From Chloroflexota bacterium (lineage in GTDB: Bacteria; Chloroflexota; Dormibacteria; Dormibacterales; Dormibacteraceae), in contig VBHB01000084.1 in the NCBI GenBank assembly GCA_005880315.1, positions 1 through 39,849 of the forward strand: a stretch of 39,849 nt of DNA, given 5' to 3'. The notes under the pieces were generated by a model. The model worked only from the letters and a program-made list of their open reading frames with translations. It was not told where the DNA came from and did not search any database. Made by a program: the position numbers and the translations under genes. Positions 32,741 to 39,849 of the stretch are shown piece by piece (the first letter of the stretch is position 1; each line of letters begins with the position of its first letter).

Positions 32741-34196
32741 GCTCAGAGGCTCCTTCGGCGAAGCGCGTAATCACCTGCTGACGCGATGGTTCGGCACCGA
32801 AGACCTCCACCGACTCGACGTGTACGAGTCGAAGGCCGGCGGCTACACCGCACTTCGCAAGGCTCTGCTCGACATGAAGCCGGCCGAGCTAGTCAACGAG
32901 GTGAAGACCTCGGGCCTGCGGGGACGTGGTGGGGCAGGATTCGCGACGGGCGTCAAGTGGAGCTTCATCAATCGCGATGCGCCCGGACCCAAGTACGTGG
33001 TGGTCAACGCTGACGAGTCTGAGCCGGGGACCTCCAAGGACCGATACATCATGGAGAACTCGCCCCACATGCTTCTCGAGGGCATCATGATCGCGGCTTA
33101 CGCCGTCGGCGCCAATCAGGCCTGGGTGTACATCCGCGGCGAGTACGACGGGCCACATCGGATGCTCGTGGAGGCGATCGCCGAGGCCCGAGCGAAGGGA
33201 TACCTAGGGCCGAAGCCGATGGGCGTGAACTATCCCCTGGACATCCAGCTCTATCGAGGCCATGGCGCATACATCTGTGGCGAGGAGACCGCGCTGCTGG
33301 AGTCGCTCGAGGGCAAACGTGCGCAGCCGCGCTCGCGCCCGCCGTTCCCCGCGGTCAAGGGCGCATGGGGCCGGCCGACGCTGCTCAACAACGTCGAGAC
33401 GCTCTCGACCGTTCCCTGGATCATCAACAACGGCGGCGCCGCCTACGTCAAGTTCGGCACCGAGAAGTCACCCGGCACGCGCCTGATGTCCGTCAGCGGC
33501 AACGTACGCAAGCCGGGCGTCTACGAAGTCGAGCTGGGCCAGACCTTCCGTCACGTGATCATGGAGCTGGCGGGCGGCCCGCCGGACGGCCGCGAGTTGA
33601 AGGTGTTCTGGCCGGGTGGATCGTCGGCGCCCGTGCTGCCCGCATCGATGCTCGACACTCACACGGACATGGAAGCCCTGGCCGCGGCGCGCTCCATGGG
33701 TGGTTCGGGTGGGGTGATCGTGATGGACGACTCGCACTGCGTCGTGAAGGCGGCTGCCCGACTCCTGCGCTTCTACGCCCACGAGTCATGCGGCAAATGC
33801 ACGCCGTGCCGCGTCGGAAGCGACTGGGCGGTGCGGACTTTCGACCGCATCCTCGCCAACGAGGGCTCGCAGGTCGAGCTCGGCATCCTCGAGCGCGTGG
33901 CCGATGGGCTCCAGAACGGTCGGTGCCTGTGCGGTCTCGGCGACTCCGCCGGGTGGGTCATCGATTCGACGTTCCGCCACTTCCGTGAGGAGTACGAGGA
34001 CCACGCCCTCCGGCACACGCGGGCACGCTGGTGGTCGAGGCGGCCAAGCTCGTCGGCATCGAGATCCCGGTCTTCTGCTACCACCACAAGCTCGACCCGG
34101 TCGGCGCCTGCCGTCTCTGCCTGGTCGAGCTCACCCCGGGACCGCCGCGCCCACAGACAGGCTGCACGACGCCGGTCGCCGAAGGAATGGTGGTGA
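32733..34196 (+). CDS. nuoF: NADH-quinone oxidoreductase subunit F, with aberrant C-terminal run-on
   Basis: NADH-binding subunit with FMN and cluster N3. Signatures are GLRGRGGAGFATGVKWSF (NADH/FMN), NADESEPGTSKDR, GAYICGEETALLESLEG, and the 4Fe-4S ligands in ESCGKCTPCR and RCLCGLGD. Similarity ends near residue 425 (HFREEYEDHA, about 34008), the normal family length. The frame then continues 62 codons to 34196 in Ser/Arg-rich sequence that is out of frame with nuoG and overlaps it by 166 bp. The native stop therefore seems lost. TTG at 32733 overlaps the nuoE end; ribosome site GAGG is 10 nt away. Confidence 0.88.
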   Translation: MAELRGSFGEARNHLLTRWFGTEDLHRLDVYESKAGGYTALRKALLDMKPAELVNEVKTSGLRGRGGAGFATGVKWSFINRDAPGPKYVVVNADESEPGTSKDRYIMENSPHMLLEGIMIAAYAVGANQAWVYIRGEYDGPHRMLVEAIAEARAKGYLGPKPMGVNYPLDIQLYRGHGAYICGEETALLESLEGKRAQPRSRPPFPAVKGAWGRPTLLNNVETLSTVPWIINNGGAAYVKFGTEKSPGTRLMSVSGNVRKPGVYEVELGQTFRHVIMELAGGPPDGRELKVFWPGGSSAPVLPASMLDTHTDMEALAAARSMGGSGGVIVMDDSHCVVKAAARLLRFYAHESCGKCTPCRVGSDWAVRTFDRILANEGSQVELGILERVADGLQNGRCLCGLGDSAGWVIDSTFRHFREEYEDHALRHTRARWWSRRPSSSASRSRSSATTTSSTRSAPAVSAWSSSPRDRRAHRQAARRRSPKEWW

Positions 34197-35851
34197 AGAC
34201 GCTGAGCCCGATGGCGGTACAGGCACGCGCGGACATCCTGGAGTTCGAGCTGGTCAACCACCCGCTCGACTGCCCGGTCTGCGACAAGGGCGGCGAGTGC
34301 CCCTTGCAGGACTTCACGTTCCGCCACGGCTATCCCACGAGCCGCATCGACGGCCCGAGGCTGCACTTCAAGAAGCCCATACCGCTGTCCGAGAACATCG
34401 CATTGGATCGCGAGCGTTGCGTCCTCTGCTATCGATGTACTCGCTACTACGACGAGGTGGCTTGGGAGCAGGAGCTGACGGTAGGGCAGCGCGGAGTGCA
34501 GTCCTTCATCACGAGCCAGTTCGACCAGCCGCTGCAGTCGATCTTCAGCGGCAACATCATCGACCTCTGCCCCGTCGGCGCGCTCACGTCACGAGTCTGG
34601 CGATTCGAGTCGCGACCGTGGGACATGACCCACACAGAGAGCATCTGCTCGAAATGCGCCGTGGGCTGCAACGTCAACCTGTGGCAGCGGCGCGGGCAGC
34701 TGGTGCGCGTGACCTCGCGCGAAAACGATGACATCGATGAGGGCTGGATCTGCGACCGAGGCCGATTCGACTACACCGACGTCAACGACCCCTCGCGACT
34801 GCGCACGCCGCGCATCAACGGCGCCAAGGCCACGTGGGCGGATGCGCTCGCAACTGTGTCCACGGGCATCAAGGGCAAGGGTGCCAAACTCGGCATCTCG
34901 CTGCCCAAGGACATCACCAACGAAGAGGCCTTCCTCTTCAAGCGCCTGCTCGACGGCCCATTGCGCGGCGCGCGCGTGAAGATGCACGGCCGCACCGCCC
35001 TGCCGGCGCCCATAGCAGCCACTCTGCGCATCAAGGACCTGGACGCAGCGCGGGTGATCGTCATCGTCGCGTCGGACACCGAGAGCGACGTGCCGATCGT
35101 CAACCTCCGCATCAAGAAGGCAGCCTCGAAGCGGGGAGCGCGGCTGATCGTCATCCACCCGGACGGCGTCGACCTCGACCGCGATCCGAACACGATCCAC
35201 ATCCGCAACGCGCCCGGTTCGGCCGCAGCCGAGGTGCGCAAGCTGGCGTCCCACAGACTGCTCAAGTCTGCGGGCGGCCCTATCGCGATCCTCTACGGCG
35301 ACGGCCTCGGCAGCGAGGAGATGGCCGACCTTGCCAAGTCCTGCCGCGATCTTGCGGACGCGGTCGGTGGCAACGTCATGCCCCTCTACCGCGCCACCAA
35401 CGAGCGCGGCGCGATCGAGGCCGGCGTCGCCGGCTGGGATCCGCTCGACGGAATCGAGGCCCTGCTCAGCTGGGGCCCCCCACCGACCGCCGGCATACCT
35501 ACCAGCGTGAAATTCATGGCGGCCTGGGACCACCTGCCCCGGCCCGAGAACGAGAAGGCCGACGTCCTGCTGCCCGCCACCACCTTCGCGCAGCGGCAGG
35601 GCAGCTACACCAATCTCGAGGGCACGGTGCAGTTCCTGCGGCCGCCCATCGAAGTGGTCCCGCCGCTGAAGGAGTCGTGGGAGGTCCTCGTCGAGCTCGG
35701 CGCGGCCCTCGGCCTGACTCTCGACTACGCCGGCATCTTCGCGATCCAGCGCGACGCGGCTGCGGCCATTCCGGCGCTCGCGGCCCTGGCGCAGCCGCCG
35801 TCGCCGGAGCCCGCGCCCGAGCCGGTGCTCATCGGACCCGCGCACCCGTGA
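34031..35851 (+). CDS. nuoG: NADH-quinone oxidoreductase subunit G, N-terminus apparently truncated
   Basis: About 606 aa from GTG at 34031. The [2Fe-2S] ligands are CYHHKLDPVGACRLC and TGCTTPV, the His/Cys cluster HPLDCPVCDKGGECPLQDF, the next cluster CVLCYRCTRYY with LCPVGAL, and the molybdopterin-type region from ICSKCAVGCNVN. Relatives start about 15-20 residues earlier, with the first two strands of the ferredoxin domain leading into GTLVVEAAK. Here the frame reaches only AGTL before a stop in frame at 33986-33988, and no start codon precedes GTG at 34031 other than CTG at 34028. The domain beginning is therefore missing. Stop overlaps the nuoH start. Confidence 0.88.
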   Translation: MVEAAKLVGIEIPVFCYHHKLDPVGACRLCLVELTPGPPRPQTGCTTPVAEGMVVKTLSPMAVQARADILEFELVNHPLDCPVCDKGGECPLQDFTFRHGYPTSRIDGPRLHFKKPIPLSENIALDRERCVLCYRCTRYYDEVAWEQELTVGQRGVQSFITSQFDQPLQSIFSGNIIDLCPVGALTSRVWRFESRPWDMTHTESICSKCAVGCNVNLWQRRGQLVRVTSRENDDIDEGWICDRGRFDYTDVNDPSRLRTPRINGAKATWADALATVSTGIKGKGAKLGISLPKDITNEEAFLFKRLLDGPLRGARVKMHGRTALPAPIAATLRIKDLDAARVIVIVASDTESDVPIVNLRIKKAASKRGARLIVIHPDGVDLDRDPNTIHIRNAPGSAAAEVRKLASHRLLKSAGGPIAILYGDGLGSEEMADLAKSCRDLADAVGGNVMPLYRATNERGAIEAGVAGWDPLDGIEALLSWGPPPTAGIPTSVKFMAAWDHLPRPENEKADVLLPATTFAQRQGSYTNLEGTVQFLRPPIEVVPPLKESWEVLVELGAALGLTLDYAGIFAIQRDAAAAIPALAALAQPPSPEPAPEPVLIGPAHP

Positions 35852-36861
35852 GCGGCATCTACAACGACCCGATCGGCCACTGGGTCGTGGTCGTCGTCGC
35901 GATCGCGATCCTCCTTTTCGTGGTGCTCACCGCGACCGCCTACACGGTGTGGTTCGAGCGCGTCGCGCTGGGCCACATCCAGCGCCGTCCAGGTCCGAAC
36001 CGCGTGGGCCCCTGGGGCTTGATGCAGCTCGCTGCCGACGGGGTCAAGCTCGCGTTCAAAGAGAGCTTCGTCCCCGCCAAGACAGAGCGCACCCTCTTCG
36101 TGGTCGCCCCGTGCATCGCGGTCGCGGCAGCCTTCCTCGCGTGGGCCGTGATCCCGATTGGTCTTTGGTACAACGTCCAGTACTGGATCGCCGACATCAA
36201 CGTCGGCGTCCTCCTTGTCTTTGCGCTGAGCTCGCTCAACGTCTACGCGATCGTCATCGGCGGCTGGGCCTCGAACAACAAGTACTCGCTGCTCGGCGGC
36301 CTGCGGTCGGCGGCCCAGCTCATCAGCTACGAGATGGCCCTAGGCCTGGCGCTCGTGCCAACCTTCATGATCGTCGGCTCCCTGCGGCTCCGGGACATCG
36401 TCGAATACACCGTGACCTGGGGCCCGTACCACGGGCCGATCCCCCTCATTCTGCTGACGCCGATCGGCTTCGTCATCTACCTCATCGCCGCGGTCGCGGA
36501 GACCAACCGCGCGCCCTTCGACCTGCCCGAGGCCGAGCAGGAGCTCATCGGGGGCTTTCTCACCGAGTATTCCGGCCTCAAATTCGTTATGTACTACCTG
36601 GCCGAGTACGTGAACATGATCACGGTCTCAGCGCTGGCCGCACTGCTGTTCTTCGGCGGCTGGTACCTGTGGTTCGTGCCACCCGTGCTGGCCTTCCTGC
36701 TCAAGATCGTGCTTTTCCTGTTCCTATACATTTGGCTGCGCGGTACCTTCCCCAGGCTTCGCTACGACATGCTCATGCGCCTGGGCTGGAAGGTGCTTCT
36801 GCCGCTGGCGATCGTCAACGTGATCGTCACCGGCACCATCCTCGTGGCATCCCAGGGGTAG
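35848..36861 (+). CDS. nuoH: NADH-quinone oxidoreductase subunit H
   Basis: 337-aa membrane subunit with about eight helices, forming the quinone chamber. ERVALGHIQRRPGPNRVGPWG and AVAETNRAPFDLPEAEQELIGGF are the family signatures (E/Q-rich loop facing NuoD/NuoB). GTG at 35848 overlaps the nuoG TGA (GTGA); a longer upstream frame is a shadow. Confidence 0.96.
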   Translation: MSGIYNDPIGHWVVVVVAIAILLFVVLTATAYTVWFERVALGHIQRRPGPNRVGPWGLMQLAADGVKLAFKESFVPAKTERTLFVVAPCIAVAAAFLAWAVIPIGLWYNVQYWIADINVGVLLVFALSSLNVYAIVIGGWASNNKYSLLGGLRSAAQLISYEMALGLALVPTFMIVGSLRLRDIVEYTVTWGPYHGPIPLILLTPIGFVIYLIAAVAETNRAPFDLPEAEQELIGGFLTEYSGLKFVMYYLAEYVNMITVSALAALLFFGGWYLWFVPPVLAFLLKIVLFLFLYIWLRGTFPRLRYDMLMRLGWKVLLPLAIVNVIVTGTILVASQG

Positions 36862-36864
36862 TCG

Positions 36865-37443
36865 ATGGCAGACGACGAGAAGACCACGGACGCCAGGCCC
36901 GAGCACCCGACGCCGCTGCGCGGGCCGGACGAAGGCATACCGGCACACCCGAAGGGCAAGGTGCCCGGCGTGGGCGCCGACATCGCCGCGCTGGCCACGG
37001 GCCTGAAGACCACGCTCGGCGAGTTCTTCTCGCCGCAGGTCACGCTCGAATACCCGGAGGACAAGTCGCCTCGGTCCGAGCGGTATCGCGGCCGTCACTA
37101 CCTGCGCCGTTACGAAAACGGCCTCGAGCGCTGCATCGGCTGCGAGCTGTGTGCCGCCGCGTGCCCGGTCGGCTGCATCCTCGTCATCGCTGCCGAGAAC
37201 ACCGAGGAGAACCGCGTCTCCCCGGGCGAGCGCTACGCGAAGACGTACGAGATCAACATGCTGCGTTGCATCTTCTGCGGGTACTGCGAGGATGCCTGTC
37301 CGGTGCAGGCGATCGTGCTCGGGCCGGAGTACGAGCTGTCCGACACCAGCCGAGAGAAGTTCATCTACACCAAGGAGAAGCTGCTGGAGCCGCTCCCGCC
37401 TGATGTGCAGGCCCGGCTTCAATCCAAGGCGAAGGAAACTTAG
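36865..37443 (+). CDS. nuoI: NADH-quinone oxidoreductase subunit I
   Basis: 192-aa peripheral subunit with two [4Fe-4S] clusters (N6a, N6b): [15 protein letters not shown] and [15 protein letters not shown] are the two CxxCxxCxxxCP motifs. An N-terminal extension of about 60 residues is charged and Pro-rich. ATG at 36865 follows the nuoH stop by 3 bp. Confidence 0.96.
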   Translation: MADDEKTTDARPEHPTPLRGPDEGIPAHPKGKVPGVGADIAALATGLKTTLGEFFSPQVTLEYPEDKSPRSERYRGRHYLRRYENGLERCIGCELCAAACPVGCILVIAAENTEENRVSPGERYAKTYEINMLRCIFCGYCEDACPVQAIVLGPEYELSDTSREKFIYTKEKLLEPLPPDVQARLQSKAKET

Positions 37444-37445
37444 TC

Positions 37446-37952
37446 TTGGCGATCGTCATCTTCTTCATCGCCGCCGCCATGGCAGTGGCGGGAGGCATCG
37501 GCGTGATCAGCTTCCGCCAGCCGATACGCAGCGTGCTCAGCCTGGTCGTGGTGATGATCGCGCTGTCGGTCCTCTTCCTGCTCCTCAGCGCGCAGTTCAT
37601 CTTCGTCGCCCAGGTCATCGTCTACGCGGGCGCGGTCATGGTCCTTTTCCTGTTCGTGATCGCGCTCCTCGGGCCGGCCAAGGAGATCGCGAAGAGCCGG
37701 CTTCGCTTCCAGGCCTCGCTATCGGCGCTTTTCGTGCTGGCGTTGTTCGGCTTGCTGTGGGCGATGCTGCAGGGGGTCACGTACCGCCAGCCTGACAAGA
37801 CGGTCGATATGAGCATCTTCGGCACCGTGCAGTCGATCGGATTGGGCCTCTTCACCAAGTTCCTCTATCCGTTCGAGCTCACCTCACTGCTCCTGCTCGT
37901 GGCGGCGATAGGCGCCATCTACCTGAGCCGCAAGGAAGGCGACGATAGATGA
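37446..37952 (+). CDS. nuoJ: NADH-quinone oxidoreductase subunit J
   Basis: 168-aa membrane subunit with five helices. [25 protein letters not shown] and [18 protein letters not shown] are the family's conserved helices. TTG at 37446, 2 bp after nuoI. Its end overlaps nuoK by 4 bp (ATGA). Confidence 0.94.
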   Translation: MAIVIFFIAAAMAVAGGIGVISFRQPIRSVLSLVVVMIALSVLFLLLSAQFIFVAQVIVYAGAVMVLFLFVIALLGPAKEIAKSRLRFQASLSALFVLALFGLLWAMLQGVTYRQPDKTVDMSIFGTVQSIGLGLFTKFLYPFELTSLLLLVAAIGAIYLSRKEGDDR

Positions 37953-38278
37953 GCGGCTTTGACGCCGGCGGCTCGCAGCTCGACACCTCCTGGTTCCTGC
38001 TGCTGGCCGCTGTGCTGTTCATCCTCGGCACCATCGGTGTGCTCATCCGGCGCAACCCGCTGGTCATCCTCATCTGCATCGAGCTGATGCTCAACGCGGC
38101 GAACCTCACGCTGGTCGCCTTCTCACGGCAGCTGCAGAACCTCGACGGCCAGCTGTTCGCGCTGATGTCGATGACCGTGGCCGCAGCTGAAGCCGTGGTC
38201 GGCCTGGCGATCCTGGTCGACATCTTCCGGCACCGCGATGTCGAGGACATCGACGACCTCAGCGAGCTCAAGGGATGA
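37949..38278 (+). CDS. nuoK: NADH-quinone oxidoreductase subunit K
   Basis: 109-aa, three-helix membrane subunit with the conserved helix pair [19 protein letters not shown] and [20 protein letters not shown], which carry the acidic residues of the proton path. ATG at 37949 overlaps nuoJ; the stop overlaps nuoL (ATGA). Confidence 0.96.
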   Translation: MSGFDAGGSQLDTSWFLLLAAVLFILGTIGVLIRRNPLVILICIELMLNAANLTLVAFSRQLQNLDGQLFALMSMTVAAAEAVVGLAILVDIFRHRDVEDIDDLSELKG

Positions 38279-39849
38279 GCAACAGCCAGGTCGCGCTTCT
38301 GATCCTCCTCTTCCCTGCCGCCGGCGCGATCCTGCTCGCGGGCCGCGGCTGGCGATTGCCGCGGATCGTCACCCGCATCGTCGGTCCCGGCGTGGTGTGG
38401 GCATCGTTTGTGGCCACGCTCTACCTGTTCGCCAACAACGTGACTGGCGACTTCACCTACTGGACGTGGATCAAGACCGGCTCGTTCGAGGTGCCGTTCA
38501 ACCTCCTGGTCGACCAGCTCTCCATCTTCATGTGCCTGGTCATCACCGGGGTGGGCGGGCTGATCGTCAGCTACGCGGTCGGCTACATGGACAAGGAGGA
38601 CGACCCAAGCTACGCGCGCTTCTTCACCTATATGGACGTCTTCGTGTTCTCGATGCTGCTCCTCGTCCTGGCCGGCAACTTCATCTTCCTCATCGTCGGG
38701 TGGGCGCTGGTCGGCCTCAGCAGCTACTTCTTGATCGGCTTCTGGTACCACCGCCGCTCCGCTGTGCTGGCCGCGCGCAAAGCGTTCGTCATGAACGTCA
38801 TCGGCGACGTCGGCATGATCCTCGGCACCTTCGTCCTGTTCGTCACCTACCACCAGACGACCTATCGATCCGTTTTTTCAGCGATCACCAATCCGCATAA
38901 CTGCATCGACGTTTGCCCGAACTTCCCAAAGGTCACGGACAGCCCGAGTCTCGAGCTGGCAGCTTTTCTCCTGCTCGTCGGAGCGGTGGCCAAGTCAGCC
39001 CAAATCCCACTCCATACCTGGCTTCCCGATGCCATGGAGGGTCCGACCCCCGTAAGCGCTCTGATTCATGCCGCGACCATGGTCACCGCCGGCGTGTACC
39101 TGGTCGGCCGGATGCATCCCATCTACGATCTCGCGGCCTACGCCCACGGCGCGGTCGCGATCGTCGGCGCCGTCACGGCTCTGTTCGCGGCCACGATCGC
39201 CATCGTCCAGACCGACATCAAGCGCGTCCTCGCATACTCGACCATGAGCCAGATCGGCTACATGTTCCTGGCGGTCGGCGTCGGTGCCTACACCGCCGGC
39301 TTCTTCCACCTCCTCTCCCACGCGTTCTTCAAAGCCTTGCTCTTCATGGCCGCGGGCAACGTCATCCACGCGATGAACGACGAACAGGACATGCGCAAGT
39401 ACGGCGGTTTGTTCCGGCAGCTGCCGCGCACGTCGTGGTCGTTCTTGATCGGCTCGCTGTCGCTGGTGGGTGTGATTCCCTTCGTCGGCTTCTTCTCCAA
39501 GGAGCAGATCCTCGGCGCCGCCTTCTCGAAGCCCGACGTGTCGCTCGCGCTCGCGGTGTGGGCTTTCGGTTTCATTACGGCCCTGGTCACCGGCTTCTAC
39601 ACCGGGCGCATGTGGTGGATGTCATTCGCCGGCAAGCCTTCGCCCGATCGCCCGGTCGAGCACCCGCACGAAGCCCCGGCGATCATGCTGGTGCCGGTCC
39701 TCATCCTGGCCCTGCTCGCCACCATCGGCGGCTTCATCCAGACCCGCGCGCTGGGTTTCGGTCCGCACCTGGTCGACGACTTCCTGCAAGCTGCAGTTGG
39801 CAAGCAGGCCTGGGAGGGAGGCGCCTCCGAGGTGATCGCGACCTTCGTC
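38275..39849 (+). CDS. nuoL: NADH-quinone oxidoreductase subunit L (3' end outside window)
   Basis: Antiporter-like proton-pumping subunit of complex I; 525 codons visible, no stop before the edge. The Mrp-like core motif [31 protein letters not shown] is seen around residue 240-270 (positions ~38990-39090), with the conserved Lys and His residues. [26 protein letters not shown] and [15 protein letters not shown] follow. Family length is about 620-650 aa, so roughly a sixth is missing. ATG at 38275 overlaps the nuoK stop. nuoM and nuoN are expected just beyond the window. Confidence 0.95.
   Translation, partial: MSNSQVALLILLFPAAGAILLAGRGWRLPRIVTRIVGPGVVWASFVATLYLFANNVTGDFTYWTWIKTGSFEVPFNLLVDQLSIFMCLVITGVGGLIVSYAVGYMDKEDDPSYARFFTYMDVFVFSMLLLVLAGNFIFLIVGWALVGLSSYFLIGFWYHRRSAVLAARKAFVMNVIGDVGMILGTFVLFVTYHQTTYRSVFSAITNPHNCIDVCPNFPKVTDSPSLELAAFLLLVGAVAKSAQIPLHTWLPDAMEGPTPVSALIHAATMVTAGVYLVGRMHPIYDLAAYAHGAVAIVGAVTALFAATIAIVQTDIKRVLAYSTMSQIGYMFLAVGVGAYTAGFFHLLSHAFFKALLFMAAGNVIHAMNDEQDMRKYGGLFRQLPRTSWSFLIGSLSLVGVIPFVGFFSKEQILGAAFSKPDVSLALAVWAFGFITALVTGFYTGRMWWMSFAGKPSPDRPVEHPHEAPAIMLVPVLILALLATIGGFIQTRALGFGPHLVDDFLQAAVGKQAWEGGASEVIATFV

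Noticed and set aside
34834..35847. Upstream extension of the nuoH frame into nuoG
   Set aside because: Reads as Arg-rich shadow sequence; the nuoH family N-terminus begins at GTG 35848 with a GTGA overlap.

Overview
The window is about 39.8 kb of GC-rich, densely coded bacterial DNA with short spacers, many 1-13 bp gene overlaps and many GTG/TTG starts. A fused transaldolase/glucose-6-phosphate isomerase beside an animal-type short transketolase, a complete-type nuo operon, a MoxR-DUF58-transglutaminase cluster and actinobacterial-type malate dehydrogenase suggest a Chloroflexota/Dormibacterota-like or related Terrabacteria lineage, probably an uncultured soil organism. That placement is inference from gene content, not from a marker gene. 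Both window edges cut genes: the tal-pgi fusion at the left, nuoL at the right.

Layout. 1-4624 (minus): non-oxidative pentose-phosphate operon, tkt then tal-pgi. 4860-12343 (plus): a four-gene, translationally coupled membrane cluster. It encodes a family-2 glycosyltransferase whose C-terminus carries what looks like a whole secreted exosortase substrate, a small exosortase/archaeosortase-family transpeptidase, a GT-C-like membrane protein, and a 964-aa multispanning protein resembling the PTPS_related/YfhO-like class. This is the most unusual part of the window. 12348-14129 (minus): oligoendopeptidase F, ending 4 bp from the cluster. 14205-14314: two copies of a palindromic repeat and a 3'-terminal tRNA fragment. 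14334-19423 (minus): MoxR-type ATPase (with an in-frame amber codon), DUF58 protein, TgpA-like transglutaminase and an O-methyltransferase. 19473-24236 (minus): tandem Mg/Co-chelatase-type ATPases (I and fused I-D), an NTF2-like protein and a lipoprotein serpin. 24278-28126 (minus): malate dehydrogenase, a tiny membrane ORF, TrmI-type tRNA m1A58 methyltransferase, a second methyltransferase, a DedA protein and a half-size TerC-like protein. 28306-29435 (plus): OsmC-family protein and a lipoprotein. 29533-39849 (plus): nuoABCDEFGHIJKL, complex I, the last gene truncated by the window edge.

How parts work together. tkt and tal-pgi connect pentose phosphates with fructose/glucose-6-phosphate. 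Mdh supplies NADH/oxaloacetate and Nuo oxidises NADH. MoxR, DUF58 and the transglutaminase form the usual envelope/secretory module. The exosortase cluster looks like a dedicated surface glycan or glycoprotein system, inferred from domain order and coupling.

Three apparent lesions deserve verification against raw reads or relatives: the amber codon in moxR, the nuoF/nuoG junction (NuoG lacks the start of its ferredoxin domain and NuoF lacks its normal stop), and the tRNA fragment. A 29-bp palindromic repeat occurs twice as a pair with identical 42-bp period, once intergenic (14205-14275) and once in frame inside the 5' end of nuoE (32082-32152).
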